Of a stretch of DNA of 64,000 bases, positions 27,389 through 36,662 are shown piece by piece. Source of the stretch: Oligoflexia bacterium. GTDB taxonomy: Bacteria; Bdellovibrionota; UBA1018; CAIPTA01. Positions within the stretch are counted from its first letter, which is position 1. Every line of letters starts with the position of its first letter. The notes beneath the pieces are model-generated. The model did not search any database. It saw nothing but the letters and a program-made list of their open reading frames with translations, and had not been told where the DNA came from. A program made the position numbers and the translations under genes. The stretch is from NCBI GenBank assembly GCA_023954355.1, contig JAMLID010000006.1:1-64000 (forward strand). The letters run 5' to 3'.

Positions 27389-29065
27389 ATGAGAAGAATC
27401 AATCACCCTCAACTCTTTAAAATATCAAGCGCTTTGCTGCTAGGATTTGCTTTATCAAATACAGCTGTTGCAGATGAATTTAGCTGTAGCCTAAACAGTT
27501 CACTACAAGCCAAAAAATCAGAAAAAGTTCGCTTAGAAGAAAAGCTTAGAAATGCAAAAGCAGAAGAATCTAAATTTTTAGGAAGCGATATAAACGATCC
27601 GATTCGTACTAGTGCTTACAATCAAAGAAAATACGTTGAAGATCAATTGCTAAATATTGATACGACGATCAACGAATTCGATCTTAGATGTGCCGAAGAG
27701 CAAAGAGAGTTCGATAAGAAAAGTACAAAACGAAACGCTGCCCAAGAAGAGTGCGTAAAAAATATGAATCTACACCCAGGCTTTTTCGAATGGGATGAAA
27801 GTGCCTTTGAGTGTAAACGCTTACGTAATGAAGCAAAAAGTAATCCTAATGATGGCGAATGCTCTGATGCAGATTTATTTTCGGGAAGCTTAAAAGGTGA
27901 AGCTTGTAAAAAAGCCAATGACAAAGCTGCAAGCGTAGGAGCAAGAAACGCTGCCTTAAGCCAAACCGCTGCGATGGTCACTACCGGCTATGCAGGAATG
28001 CAAGCACAGCAGACAACAGGGTTTCAAGACGATGCATTTAAGCGACAACAAAACGTAATGAAAGCCATGGCCATTTCTAAACTTGTAACTGGTGGAATGG
28101 CCTTTACAGGGGCTATGGAACTAAAGTCTGCCGCAAGCGATGCTGAAACTGCAAACTCTAATATATCTGAAGCACATAAAGAGCTTTTAGACACTTGTGC
28201 TGAGATGTCTGAACTAGAATCACAACAATGTTTTTATAAAAATGCCGAATCCGTCGGAATCGATGCAGACGAAAAAAGTTATGCAACCTTTAGTCGAATG
28301 AAAAATGCAGCTGAGCAAAGCCAAGAAGCGGCTGATAAAGCAAATGAGATGGCAAAAGTTTCTATGATCAGTGGATTCGCAGATGCTGTTGTGGGAATGC
28401 AAGCCATGAAAGCGGCCAAGCAAGCGCAACAGTTCAATGGAAATATGGGTGCAGTCCCCATGGCTCCCCCGCCACCTGTTTATCAATTCAATCCTAACTC
28501 TGGTGCTTCTCAAGGCGGTGGTGTAGGTGCTCCATTGGCTCCGCCCACTCCTGACTATGGAGTACCTGGCGATGATACAATGTATTTAGGTGGTCCAGCA
28601 GAAGCCAATATTCGTGGTGGATTAAAAGCCGGTGGGTTTATTGCACCGAACGTATATAAAGCCGGTCGATCTGGCGTGAGTGGTGCCGCCGGTGGAGGCG
28701 GAGGCGGCGGTGGTGGCCGTGGCGGAATGGGTGGCTCTCCCAATGGAAAGCGCTCTGGTCCTTATAATACGTCTGGAGGTGAATACAACCTCTCTGGTGG
28801 AGGCGGAACACCCAGTAGCGGAAAATCTTCTGGTAAAAAAGATGATGGATCAAATCCCTTTGCTGATGCCTTGGCTAAGCTTTTCCCTCAAGATGAGAAA
28901 ACGGGAAAACCCGTTGTTGATATGAGAGGGCTCGCATCAACTAATCAATCGATTCCTGAAGATGCGTATATTTCAGGAAATCCAGAAGAAACCGTAGAAG
29001 AGCTTTCTCTCTTTGAACAAGTTACGAAAAAATACAGAGACCTAACCTATAGCGGAACCATTTAG
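27389..29065 (+). CDS. Exported Gly-rich paralogue 7
   Basis: 558 residues with a signal peptide ending near AVADE. The N-terminal 130 residues are coiled-coil-like with Cys at intervals (SCSLN, LRCAEEQ, EECVKN, ECKRL). Two Ala/Gly helical segments resemble paralogue 6. A Pro/Gly-rich linker includes PMAPPPPVYQ, PLAPPTP and a long Gly run near residue 435. The C-terminus is LSLFEQVTKKYRDLTYSGTI, the shortest version of the shared motif, ending almost at the stop. 33 bases after paralogue 6, probably co-transcribed. Confidence 0.8.
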   Translation: MRRINHPQLFKISSALLLGFALSNTAVADEFSCSLNSSLQAKKSEKVRLEEKLRNAKAEESKFLGSDINDPIRTSAYNQRKYVEDQLLNIDTTINEFDLRCAEEQREFDKKSTKRNAAQEECVKNMNLHPGFFEWDESAFECKRLRNEAKSNPNDGECSDADLFSGSLKGEACKKANDKAASVGARNAALSQTAAMVTTGYAGMQAQQTTGFQDDAFKRQQNVMKAMAISKLVTGGMAFTGAMELKSAASDAETANSNISEAHKELLDTCAEMSELESQQCFYKNAESVGIDADEKSYATFSRMKNAAEQSQEAADKANEMAKVSMISGFADAVVGMQAMKAAKQAQQFNGNMGAVPMAPPPPVYQFNPNSGASQGGGVGAPLAPPTPDYGVPGDDTMYLGGPAEANIRGGLKAGGFIAPNVYKAGRSGVSGAAGGGGGGGGGRGGMGGSPNGKRSGPYNTSGGEYNLSGGGGTPSSGKSSGKKDDGSNPFADALAKLFPQDEKTGKPVVDMRGLASTNQSIPEDAYISGNPEETVEELSLFEQVTKKYRDLTYSGTI

Positions 29066-29149
29066 CTATAAGGCATAATTTCAATTTAGAATCGTAATAA
29101 GAAACTCTAAAGACTGGAAATTATTCGCGGCTCGGGTAAAGATTAAAGC

Positions 29150-30451
29150 ATGCGAATTTTTGCGCTAGCGCTTTATCTAATCCCTAGTCTTGCCATGGCA
29201 ATTGGACCTGGGCCTCATTGGCCAACAGCAGATATTCCTCGATTTTGGATTCTTGGAGAAGGCAATTACCACTTCACTGTTGACGGTACATTTTTTCACT
29301 CTAAAGAAAACTATGACTTTGAAGGCCAAGTGAATCAACCAACAAACTTTGATCACATTCGCTACGGCCAAATTAAATATCACGGAGCTTTTGGTTTTAC
29401 TCCAAGAGTAAGCGTATTTGCGCAAGCCGAGGCTCGTGGAGTTTTCGTTTCTAATGCCACTGCTAGCAATATTTCAGATGATGAAAACTATGGTTTTGGA
29501 GATGCCTTTTTAGCCTTCCGCTGGTTATTTCTTCGAACAAGTGCAACAAATCGCGTATATCCATCAGAGTGGTCTCCTAAGACAATTGTTGCTCTCTTTG
29601 AAGGTAGTTGGAATTTTCCCATGTATGCGAGAGCAAAATCTGGAAAGCCTCCACTAGGTGATCAAAGTAACGATCTCACTGCTATGTTGCGTTCTGCTTG
29701 GTATGCCAATGAGTGGCTTGCTCTCAGTGCAGGCGTTGGTTATTCACACCGAACATCTAACTACTCTACGATTATTCCTTGGAACGTACGCGCAGATTTT
29801 CTACTCACTAAGTTACGAACATGGAGACTTTGGCTAGAACTTCTTGCTTATGAAAATACCCAAGAAAATACCGTGTCAGCACTAAACCCTCATCAACCAG
29901 ATCCAATACCCGGTGGCAGCTTGCTCTATAAATCACAGTCACCTACGATTCGTTTTGTGAATTTCGGCGTTGGTTATTTATTTTCTCGGCGCTGGGAAGC
30001 CACCCTAGCCGGTGTCATCACTTCATCAGGTATAAATTACGCCAAAGGCTATGGTGCCACCCTTGGAATCACCTGGCGCCCTTATCAAGTGCCTGAGCTA
30101 CGCTATGATGATTTTAGAAAAGAACAATTAGAGCGCCTCGCACAAGAGCGAACCCAATACAGACAAAGAAGCGTTGTGGCTTTTTCTTTCTCAGCAACCG
30201 TTCTAAAAGTGAGTAGCAATAGAAACTTTTTTAAAATCTCTGTGGGCGGTAAAAATACTGTGCAAAGAGGAGATCCTTTTTTCGTGTATGAGCCCGATGA
30301 TCTCTCTGGTAAACCAAGACGCGCTCTAGCTTATGCTACCGTCGAGGCCGTTCGTGGTGAATCTGCTTATCTAAAAATTCAGCAACGCTTTATGAGAGAT
30401 ATTCCCCTCGCTCCTGGATACGAAGCGCGACGTGTCATCTTCTCTGAATAA
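29150..30451 (+). CDS. Outer-membrane beta-barrel protein with C-terminal SH3-like domain
   Basis: 433 residues with a signal peptide (about 17 residues). Residues 25-320 alternate hydrophobic and polar residues with many Tyr, Trp and Phe, as in barrels (YGFGDAFLAFRWLF, WLALSAGVGYSHRTSNY, FGVGYLFSRRWEATLAGV). After a helical linker the last 90 residues (VLKVSSNRNFFKISVGGKNT, then VQRGDPFFVYEPDD and ALAYATVEAVRGESAYLKI) look like a small beta domain seen in flagellar FlgT-type proteins. It follows the seven paralogues by 84 bases on the same strand and could be their outer-membrane partner. Inference only. Confidence 0.65.
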   Translation: MRIFALALYLIPSLAMAIGPGPHWPTADIPRFWILGEGNYHFTVDGTFFHSKENYDFEGQVNQPTNFDHIRYGQIKYHGAFGFTPRVSVFAQAEARGVFVSNATASNISDDENYGFGDAFLAFRWLFLRTSATNRVYPSEWSPKTIVALFEGSWNFPMYARAKSGKPPLGDQSNDLTAMLRSAWYANEWLALSAGVGYSHRTSNYSTIIPWNVRADFLLTKLRTWRLWLELLAYENTQENTVSALNPHQPDPIPGGSLLYKSQSPTIRFVNFGVGYLFSRRWEATLAGVITSSGINYAKGYGATLGITWRPYQVPELRYDDFRKEQLERLAQERTQYRQRSVVAFSFSATVLKVSSNRNFFKISVGGKNTVQRGDPFFVYEPDDLSGKPRRALAYATVEAVRGESAYLKIQQRFMRDIPLAPGYEARRVIFSE

Positions 30452-30514
30452 AATTTGCCTTTTCTCTATGGAATTCTTCTTGCCAAGAGAGAATGCGACA
30501 CATAACCTACTAAT

Positions 30515-31225
30515 ATGAATAAGATTTATTTTCTATTGTTGGCCTTAGTTTTATTCCCTTATCATGCTGAAGCAAAAATCTTTGCAAACCAGTTTATCGA
30601 GTTTGAACTCCCTGAAAAGTGGAGTTGTCAACTTGATGGAACCGAGTGGGTTTGTCAAAGCGAAGATGAGCAAAAAAAGCGAGATGCGATTATTGTTCTT
30701 GCGGCAAAAATTAAAAAGGTAGGCATGGATGAGCTTCCCGTTTATAAGGCGCACTTAGAAAAGCCGCAACAATACCAATCACTAAGTGGCGAGACCATTA
30801 CCTCTGAGGCTCGTTATGTAAAAGAAATCGATATTAAAGGAAAACCTTGGATCGACTCTCTTCACCTTCAATCAGAGATTCCTGATTTCTACACTCGCTA
30901 CTTAGCCACTGTAGAAGCAGATCTAGGTATTCTTGTAACCTTCTCTGTACGTAAAGATAAATACGAAGAGTATGCTCCTGATATCGAAAACATGGTTAAA
31001 AGCTTAAGAGCATTTCGTAAGCCAGGTGATGTAAACGCTGGTGGTGGCGGTGGTGATATTATCACTGACCCAGAAGCGCCTATTTTCGGTGAAGCCGGTG
31101 ATGCAGCTGGAGCGAAGAAAAAGCCAGCAAGTGATGCTGGTGGAGCTGAAGCTTTATTGTTTATCGTGCTAATCGCTGCAGGTGCGGGAGCCTTCTTTAT
31201 TTGGAAGAAGAAGCAAAAGCGCTAG
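30515..31225 (+). CDS. Periplasmic protein with C-terminal membrane anchor
   Basis: 236 residues: signal peptide (cleavage after AEA), a PsbP/DcrB-like looking domain (FIEFELPEKWSCQLDGTEWV, then a second Cys, and NMVKSLRAF at its end), a Gly-rich linker, and a C-terminal hydrophobic helix (ALLFIVLIAAGAGAFFIW) followed by KKKQKR. This topology places the domain in the periplasm, anchored in the inner membrane with a basic cytoplasmic tail. Last same-strand gene of the paralogue locus. The 3' end overlaps the convergent transglycosylase gene by 29 bases. Confidence 0.65.
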   Translation: MNKIYFLLLALVLFPYHAEAKIFANQFIEFELPEKWSCQLDGTEWVCQSEDEQKKRDAIIVLAAKIKKVGMDELPVYKAHLEKPQQYQSLSGETITSEARYVKEIDIKGKPWIDSLHLQSEIPDFYTRYLATVEADLGILVTFSVRKDKYEEYAPDIENMVKSLRAFRKPGDVNAGGGGGDIITDPEAPIFGEAGDAAGAKKKPASDAGGAEALLFIVLIAAGAGAFFIWKKKQKR

Positions 31226-31709
31226 CTTTTTCTTTGTCCCATTCTTTCATTACTTTTTTCACATATGACTGGGTTTCTCTGTAAGGAGGAACCCCTTTGT
31301 ATTTCTTAACTGCTGTAGGACCAGCATTATAAGCCGCAATAGCTAGCTTTGTATCACCTTCAAAAAGTATGATCATCTTTCGAATATAGCTTGCCCCAGC
31401 AAATACATTGGCTCTTGGATTTCGCTTATCTAAAGCTTTTTCTTTGCCTAAATCCAAAGCAGTTGCGGGCATGATTTGCATCAATCCCCTAGCCCCAACT
31501 CGCGAAACCGCATCATGGTTAAAGTTTGATTCTACACGAATAATGGCTCGCAAAAGTAGTGGATCCAATTTCTCTTTAGCGGCAGCATCTTCTATATATT
31601 GTTGAATGTACTCTAAGCGAAGTGATCGTAGATCTGGGGATTCTTTCGCTCCTTGAGCGATGATGGGAAAAAAGGCCATCATGGCCAGGAGACAGAAAGT
31701 CCTTTTCAT
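31197..31709 (-). CDS. Lytic transglycosylase (SLT domain)
   Basis: 170 residues from the ATG at 31709, which begins a signal peptide (MKRTFCLLAMMAFFPIIAQG); the open frame runs further upstream without signal. The SLT core is clear: catalytic Glu in AIIRVESNFN, then SRVGARGLMQIMPATA, AYNAGPTAVKKY and PYRETQSYVKKV. It cleaves glycan strands to anhydromuropeptides in the periplasm. Small single-domain form. It overlaps the convergent gene at 30515. Confidence 0.9.
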   Translation of the reverse strand: MKRTFCLLAMMAFFPIIAQGAKESPDLRSLRLEYIQQYIEDAAAKEKLDPLLLRAIIRVESNFNHDAVSRVGARGLMQIMPATALDLGKEKALDKRNPRANVFAGASYIRKMIILFEGDTKLAIAAYNAGPTAVKKYKGVPPYRETQSYVKKVMKEWDKEKASAFASSSK

Positions 31710-31800
31710 TTTATTAATGCTAAAGAATTCCACAGACCAAGCAAGATTTTTTTGTGTAAGGTTAAAAAAAGAATTTGTAAGATTCACTACCAGCCTCTTT

Positions 31801-33075
31801 TCATCGAGTAAAAAAACCCTTCTCTATTTCTTTCTTTTTTATAGGGCCCATGGCTACGATATTCCAAGAATCCTTAGCAAATAAGTCTTTTGCTGCTTCC
31901 CATACGTCTGCTGTTGTCACTTGATCAAGTAACTTTGAAATTTCTGGTATATCTAAATGCCTCTCATAAAAAAGCTCGCTCTTGGCGATGGCATACATTC
32001 TTGTTTCCATAGAATCACTACCTAACCAAATGGCGCTCTTCACACTATTCTTAGCAATCTCTAAGTCTTTTTCTGAAATGGGCTCGTTCATTAGTTTTTG
32101 AATTTGATTTCTAATCAAACGCAAGCAATCAGGTACTTGCTTAGTTGAAGTGGCTACATAGATTCCTAACAAGCCAATGTCGGTAAATGGTGCTAAAGAT
32201 GAATATACAGTATAGGCGTAGCCATGTTTTTCTCGAATTTCTTGGAAAAGTGCAGAAGACATATTTCCGCCAAGAAACGAATTCATTAAAAAAGCAGCTA
32301 GTCTGTGTTTATGATTTAATCGATAACTTTCGCAAGCTAATGTTATATGAACTTGATCCATATCTTTTGAAATCACGGTAATACCCGGATGAAACTTAGG
32401 CTTGCGTAAACTGGCTTTAGCCATGGCACGCTTTTTACCCTTAAAGCCTTTTAGTTCGTGATTTAATTTTTTGGCTACTTTTTGGTGATCTAAATCGCCC
32501 GCCATAGTGATTACAATATTTTTTGAATAATAGTGTTGTTCAAAATATTTCAAAATATCGTTTCGTTTAAATGATTTTAAAACTTTTTCTTTGCCCAAGA
32601 TTGGTTTACCCAATGGGTGATTGCCAAAACACTTTTCAAATAATACTTCATGTATCCACTCTTCTGGACTTTCTTCGACCATGGCAAATTCTTGCAATAC
32701 TACAGATCGCTCTCTCTCTATTTCTGTTGGATCAAATGTCGAATTTTTTAAAAGATCGGATAAAAGCTCGATAGCAAAGTCCATAGCTTGCTTGGGAAGA
32801 GTAAGGTGAAAGCAGGTATACTCTCTTGTGGTCATGGCATTAAAGTCTCCACCGACCAAATCTACGTCTCGTGCAATATCTAGGGCAGAACGCTTTTCTG
32901 TTCCCTTAAACATCATATGCTCTAAAAAATGCGCCATACCTGCTTGAGAGGGCGATTCGTGGCGAGAGCCACCTTTTACCCAAACACCTACAGCCAGAGA
33001 ATGAAAGCCTTTCGCCTTTTCTGTGGCAAGCACAATGCCGTTCTTTAGAACTGATCTTTTGTAGTTCAAGCTCAT
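31801..33075 (-). CDS. M16 family zinc peptidase
   Basis: 424 residues from the ATG at 33075 (MSLNYKRSVLKNGIVLATE), matching the family start; 16 more codons are open upstream. Inverted zinc motif HFLEH (HxxEH) near residue 50, downstream Glu in the helix with ERSVVLQEFAM, and the C-terminal half typical of processing-peptidase/PqqL-type enzymes. Such genes often follow rpsO-pnp. Here a plus-strand OMP gene and a bidirectional terminator intervene. Probably cytoplasmic or periplasmic; no signal peptide seen. Confidence 0.9.
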   Translation of the reverse strand: MSLNYKRSVLKNGIVLATEKAKGFHSLAVGVWVKGGSRHESPSQAGMAHFLEHMMFKGTEKRSALDIARDVDLVGGDFNAMTTREYTCFHLTLPKQAMDFAIELLSDLLKNSTFDPTEIERERSVVLQEFAMVEESPEEWIHEVLFEKCFGNHPLGKPILGKEKVLKSFKRNDILKYFEQHYYSKNIVITMAGDLDHQKVAKKLNHELKGFKGKKRAMAKASLRKPKFHPGITVISKDMDQVHITLACESYRLNHKHRLAAFLMNSFLGGNMSSALFQEIREKHGYAYTVYSSLAPFTDIGLLGIYVATSTKQVPDCLRLIRNQIQKLMNEPISEKDLEIAKNSVKSAIWLGSDSMETRMYAIAKSELFYERHLDIPEISKLLDQVTTADVWEAAKDLFAKDSWNIVAMGPIKKKEIEKGFFTR

Positions 33076-33200
33076 CTTTTTATTGTAGCGAAATCTTACT
33101 GGGCTACCATCACAATTTTTCAAAATGACCTTATGCGGTACTGACTAAAGAACTATTATAGGCACTTCATAAAACTAACGAAACCGTATATAAAAATTGC

Positions 33201-34028
33201 ATGATAAAAGCTCTTTTGTTTCTTATACCGCTCTTTTTACACCCAACTTATTCAGTTGCATCTGAGGAAATCACTCGTAATTTTCAAAATGGGCATAATT
33301 TATCTGCTACCTCTGATTTGCTCGAGCAAGGGCAATGTACTCTGGGATTAACTCTGATAGCATGTGGAATTGGCTCTAGAGTAAGCTTAGGCACTAGTAG
33401 TTGGATGTATTACGACTACAATATGGTAAGTGCTGCGCTTAGAATTTTACTATCTGAAAATGAAGGTGATCGTTGGGCGTTGCAAATTGATTATTTTGAT
33501 ACGTATAAAAAAAGAGAACTCAATCTTGAAGGATTACCTACCAGTGTTTATGAAATGCAAGCGCTTTGGCTAATGCTCATTAGAACTTATAAATTTAATG
33601 AGCATTATCGATTACACGTAAATCTTCATACCAATTATTATTTTAACGAAAAACTCCCTTTCTCGCTAAGACGCCCCTATTTAAAGCCTGTACCTGTACA
33701 AGTAAACGCAACTCTTTTGCATGAGATCCAATTGGTTTCAGATTGGTATGTATTGGGCGAGATGGGGTTCTTAGATCTTATCAATAAACCCATTCATATT
33801 CATTCTGGCGCATCACTTGGAAAATCTTTTGGTAAGCATATTACTGCGCATATTGGTTTTTCACTTTCGAGCACTTTTGATGCTTTATTTTCTCCCGTAC
33901 AAAGAAGAGACTATCAGCAGATTTTAAGATATAGCGACGTTGAGGGATATAGCTCAGTAAAAGATCCCTATTTAGTTCAATACGATTATTCTCTACACCC
34001 TGAGTTTGAATTACAGATTTTATTCTGA
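33201..34028 (+). CDS. Probable small outer-membrane barrel protein
   Basis: 275 residues with a signal peptide ending near SVAS. The mature part has alternating aromatic strands (YNMVSAALRILLSE, HYRLHVNLHTNYYF, ITAHIGFSLSSTF) and ends in Leu-Gln-Ile-Leu-Phe, the terminal Phe favoured by the BAM machinery. Two Cys near the N-terminus (GQCTLGLTLIACG). No family recognised. Its own transcription unit, divergent from the M16 gene. Confidence 0.6.
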   Translation: MIKALLFLIPLFLHPTYSVASEEITRNFQNGHNLSATSDLLEQGQCTLGLTLIACGIGSRVSLGTSSWMYYDYNMVSAALRILLSENEGDRWALQIDYFDTYKKRELNLEGLPTSVYEMQALWLMLIRTYKFNEHYRLHVNLHTNYYFNEKLPFSLRRPYLKPVPVQVNATLLHEIQLVSDWYVLGEMGFLDLINKPIHIHSGASLGKSFGKHITAHIGFSLSSTFDALFSPVQRRDYQQILRYSDVEGYSSVKDPYLVQYDYSLHPEFELQILF

Positions 34029-34060
34029 CGAATAGAGCGTGTTTTCAATTTATAGGCGTA

Positions 34061-34098
34061 AAAAAACCTCATAGATAAATTTTTCTATGAGGTTTTTA
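34061..34098. terminator. Bidirectional terminator
   Basis: A-run, then CCTCATAGA...TCTATGAGG (9-bp stem) and a T-run, symmetric for both strands. It lies between the convergent genes ending at 34028 (+) and 34107 (-, pnp). Confidence 0.85.
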
Positions 34099-34106
34099 AA
34101 ATCAGC

Positions 34107-36221
34107 TTAGTTTTTTGCTGGATTATCTAACAAGACTTTTCTAGAAAGTTTCATTTTTCCCTGACGATCGATATCAAGAACTTTGACATCGATGATGTCG
34201 CCCTCTTTTAAGAAGTCAGTAACTGATTTCACTCTCTCGTGAGCGATTTCAGAAATATGAAGAAGGCCATCGTTTCCTGGTGTTACTTCTACGAAGGCAC
34301 CAAAATCCATTATCTTCTTCACTTTACCGGTATAGGTTTTACCAACCTCTACTTCTTCAACAATGCTTTCGATAATTGACATAGCTTTTTCAGCTGCTGC
34401 TAAATTTACAGAAGCGATATTAATGTTTCCGTTATCATCGATATCGATTTTTGCACCTGTAGATTCGATAATTCCTCGGATAACCTTACCGCCGGTACCG
34501 ATTACATCACGAATCTTATCTTGCTTGATTTGCATAGAAAGAATACGAGGAGCATTTTTCGAAAGATCACTTCTAGGAGTGGTAATCGCTTTGGCCATTT
34601 CACCTAAGATATGTTGACGACCTTCATGAGCCTGCTTAAGAGCCGTTCTCATAATAGATTCATTCACACCTTCGATTTTAATATCCATCTGAATCGCTGT
34701 TACACCTTCTTTTGTTCCAGCCACTTTGAAATCCATATCACCAAGGTGATCTTCATCGCCTAAGATATCAGAAAGAACAGCTACCCGTTCGCCCTCTTTT
34801 ACTAATCCCATGGCAATACCTGCCACTGGTTTAGGGAAAGGCACCCCTGCGTCCATCAAACCCATAGAGGCAGAACATACAGAGCCCATAGAAGATGAGC
34901 CGTTTGACTCTAAGGTTTCGCATACGATTCGAATCGTATAAGGGAATTTTCCATCTTTTGGAATCATGGCTTCAATAGCTCTTTCGGCAAGAGCACCGTG
35001 ACCAATTTCTCTTCGGCCTGGGCCTCTTAAGAAACCTGCTTCACCCACTGAAAAGGGAGGAAAATTATAATGAAGCATGAATTTTTTTGTCGTTTGAGGC
35101 GCTCTCAATGGATCAATCATTTGCTCATCATCTTTAGTTCCAAGAGTTACCACACCGAGTACTTGGGTTTCACCTCTGGTGAACAAAGCAGAACCATGGG
35201 TTCTTGGTAAAACTCCAGCTTCACATACGATATTACGAATATCAGTAAGTTTACGCCCATCAAGTCGAGCACCGCTTAGAACTTGTTCTCTCATTACAGA
35301 GTATTTTAAATTTTCAAAAATCGTTTCTACGGTTTTTGTTTTCTCTTTTAGTTCATCTTTATCGGTTACATCCGCTAGTAAAGATTCTTTTGTTTCTGTC
35401 AATGCTGTCTTTAGAGCATCGTATCTTTGTAATTTTTCTTTGATGGCAAAGGCCGCTTTTACTTTAGCACCCGCCATAGAATTTACTCCGCTAACTAAAG
35501 TTTCGTCTAATTTCGCAGCAACAAAGTCACGTTTTGCAATGCCCACCATTTCGCGAAACTTTCTTTGCATTTCAATCACAGGCTTCATTGAGCGGTGACC
35601 TTCAAGAATTGCATTTAAAATTTCATCTTCAGGAACCTCTTGTGCCCCACCCTCAACCATCATGATGGCATTTTCGGTACCAGCCACGAAAATTTCCATA
35701 TCGCTAACTTTTTGTTGCTCAAGTGTTGGGTTGATTACGATTTTTCCATCTACTCTACCAACACGAACACCTGCGGTTGGTCCATTAAAGGGAATATCAG
35801 AAAGAGTTAAGGCTGCAGATGCTCCTAAAGAGGCTGCAATCTCTGGGTCGTTTTCTTCATCTACTGAAAGTACTGTTGCTACTACGTGAGTATCACAAAG
35901 ATAGCCTTCTGGAAAAAGCGGACGAATCGGACGATCAATCAAGCGTGCAATCAAAGTTGCATCGGTGCTAGGTCGAGCTTCGCGTTTAAAGTATCCGCCT
36001 GGAAATTTTCCCGCGGCATAATATTTTTCTACATAATCTACGGTTAGCGGAAAAAAACTTTGCCCAGGCTTTGGTTCTTTGCTTGAAACCGCGGTCACAA
36101 GTACCATGGTTTCTCCGTAGGTAACTAAAACCGAACCACTGGCCTGTTTTGCCATTCTGCCGGTTTCAAGGGTGATGGTTCTTCCACCGAATTCACAACT
36201 TACTACTGTTTTATTATTCAT
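34107..36221 (-). CDS. pnp: Polyribonucleotide nucleotidyltransferase
   Basis: Phosphorolytic 3'-5' exoribonuclease and core of RNA decay. 704 residues: RNase PH domain 1 (SGSVLVTYGETMVL), helical linker, RNase PH domain 2 (RTHGSALFTRGETQVLGV, GRREIGHGALAERAI), KH domain (IRDVIGTGGKVIRGI) and S1 domain (KKIMDFGAFVEVTPG, LLHISEI). Slightly short because the C-terminal tail after S1 is brief. It follows rpsO by 84 bases, the standard rpsO-pnp operon, and ends at a strong terminator. Confidence 0.98.
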   Translation of the reverse strand: MNNKTVVSCEFGGRTITLETGRMAKQASGSVLVTYGETMVLVTAVSSKEPKPGQSFFPLTVDYVEKYYAAGKFPGGYFKREARPSTDATLIARLIDRPIRPLFPEGYLCDTHVVATVLSVDEENDPEIAASLGASAALTLSDIPFNGPTAGVRVGRVDGKIVINPTLEQQKVSDMEIFVAGTENAIMMVEGGAQEVPEDEILNAILEGHRSMKPVIEMQRKFREMVGIAKRDFVAAKLDETLVSGVNSMAGAKVKAAFAIKEKLQRYDALKTALTETKESLLADVTDKDELKEKTKTVETIFENLKYSVMREQVLSGARLDGRKLTDIRNIVCEAGVLPRTHGSALFTRGETQVLGVVTLGTKDDEQMIDPLRAPQTTKKFMLHYNFPPFSVGEAGFLRGPGRREIGHGALAERAIEAMIPKDGKFPYTIRIVCETLESNGSSSMGSVCSASMGLMDAGVPFPKPVAGIAMGLVKEGERVAVLSDILGDEDHLGDMDFKVAGTKEGVTAIQMDIKIEGVNESIMRTALKQAHEGRQHILGEMAKAITTPRSDLSKNAPRILSMQIKQDKIRDVIGTGGKVIRGIIESTGAKIDIDDNGNINIASVNLAAAEKAMSIIESIVEEVEVGKTYTGKVKKIMDFGAFVEVTPGNDGLLHISEIAHERVKSVTDFLKEGDIIDVKVLDIDRQGKMKLSRKVLLDNPAKN

Positions 36222-36305
36222 AAAAAATCCTTTTCATTGGACGCAGGTACTCCTTAGGAGCCTTTGCATCCGTTAACATTAAAATGATGATGACCGTTGA
36301 ACGAA

Positions 36306-36566
36306 CTACTTACGTAGGTCAAGGGATTGAATAAGAGCCGTATAACGACTTTCATCTTTTCTCTTTAAGTATTCCAAAAGACTTCTTCTGTTGCTCACAA
36401 GCTTTAGAAGACCACGACGACCGTGGTGATCTTTTTTATGAATCTTAAAGTGCTCGGTCAAATAATTGATCCGCGCAGTAAGAAGTGCTACTTGCACTTC
36501 TGGAGAGCCAGAATCGTTGTTCGATCTAGCGTATTTTGACATTACTTCTTTTTTGCTTTTCAGCAT
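36306..36566 (-). CDS. rpsO: 30S ribosomal protein S15
   Basis: 86 residues. [39 protein letters not shown] and LLEYLKRKD are canonical for S15, a primary 16S-rRNA binder. First gene of the rpsO-pnp pair. Confidence 0.97.
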   Translation of the reverse strand: MLKSKKEVMSKYARSNNDSGSPEVQVALLTARINYLTEHFKIHKKDHHGRRGLLKLVSNRRSLLEYLKRKDESRYTALIQSLDLRK

Positions 36567-36662
36567 TTTGCGTTTCCTTTTTAACTATTTTTTCATCAAT
36601 TCTTTTCGCCTTGCTATCATGTCAACCTTAGGCGAAGCAAGAAAATTCCCCAGCGGATGCGC

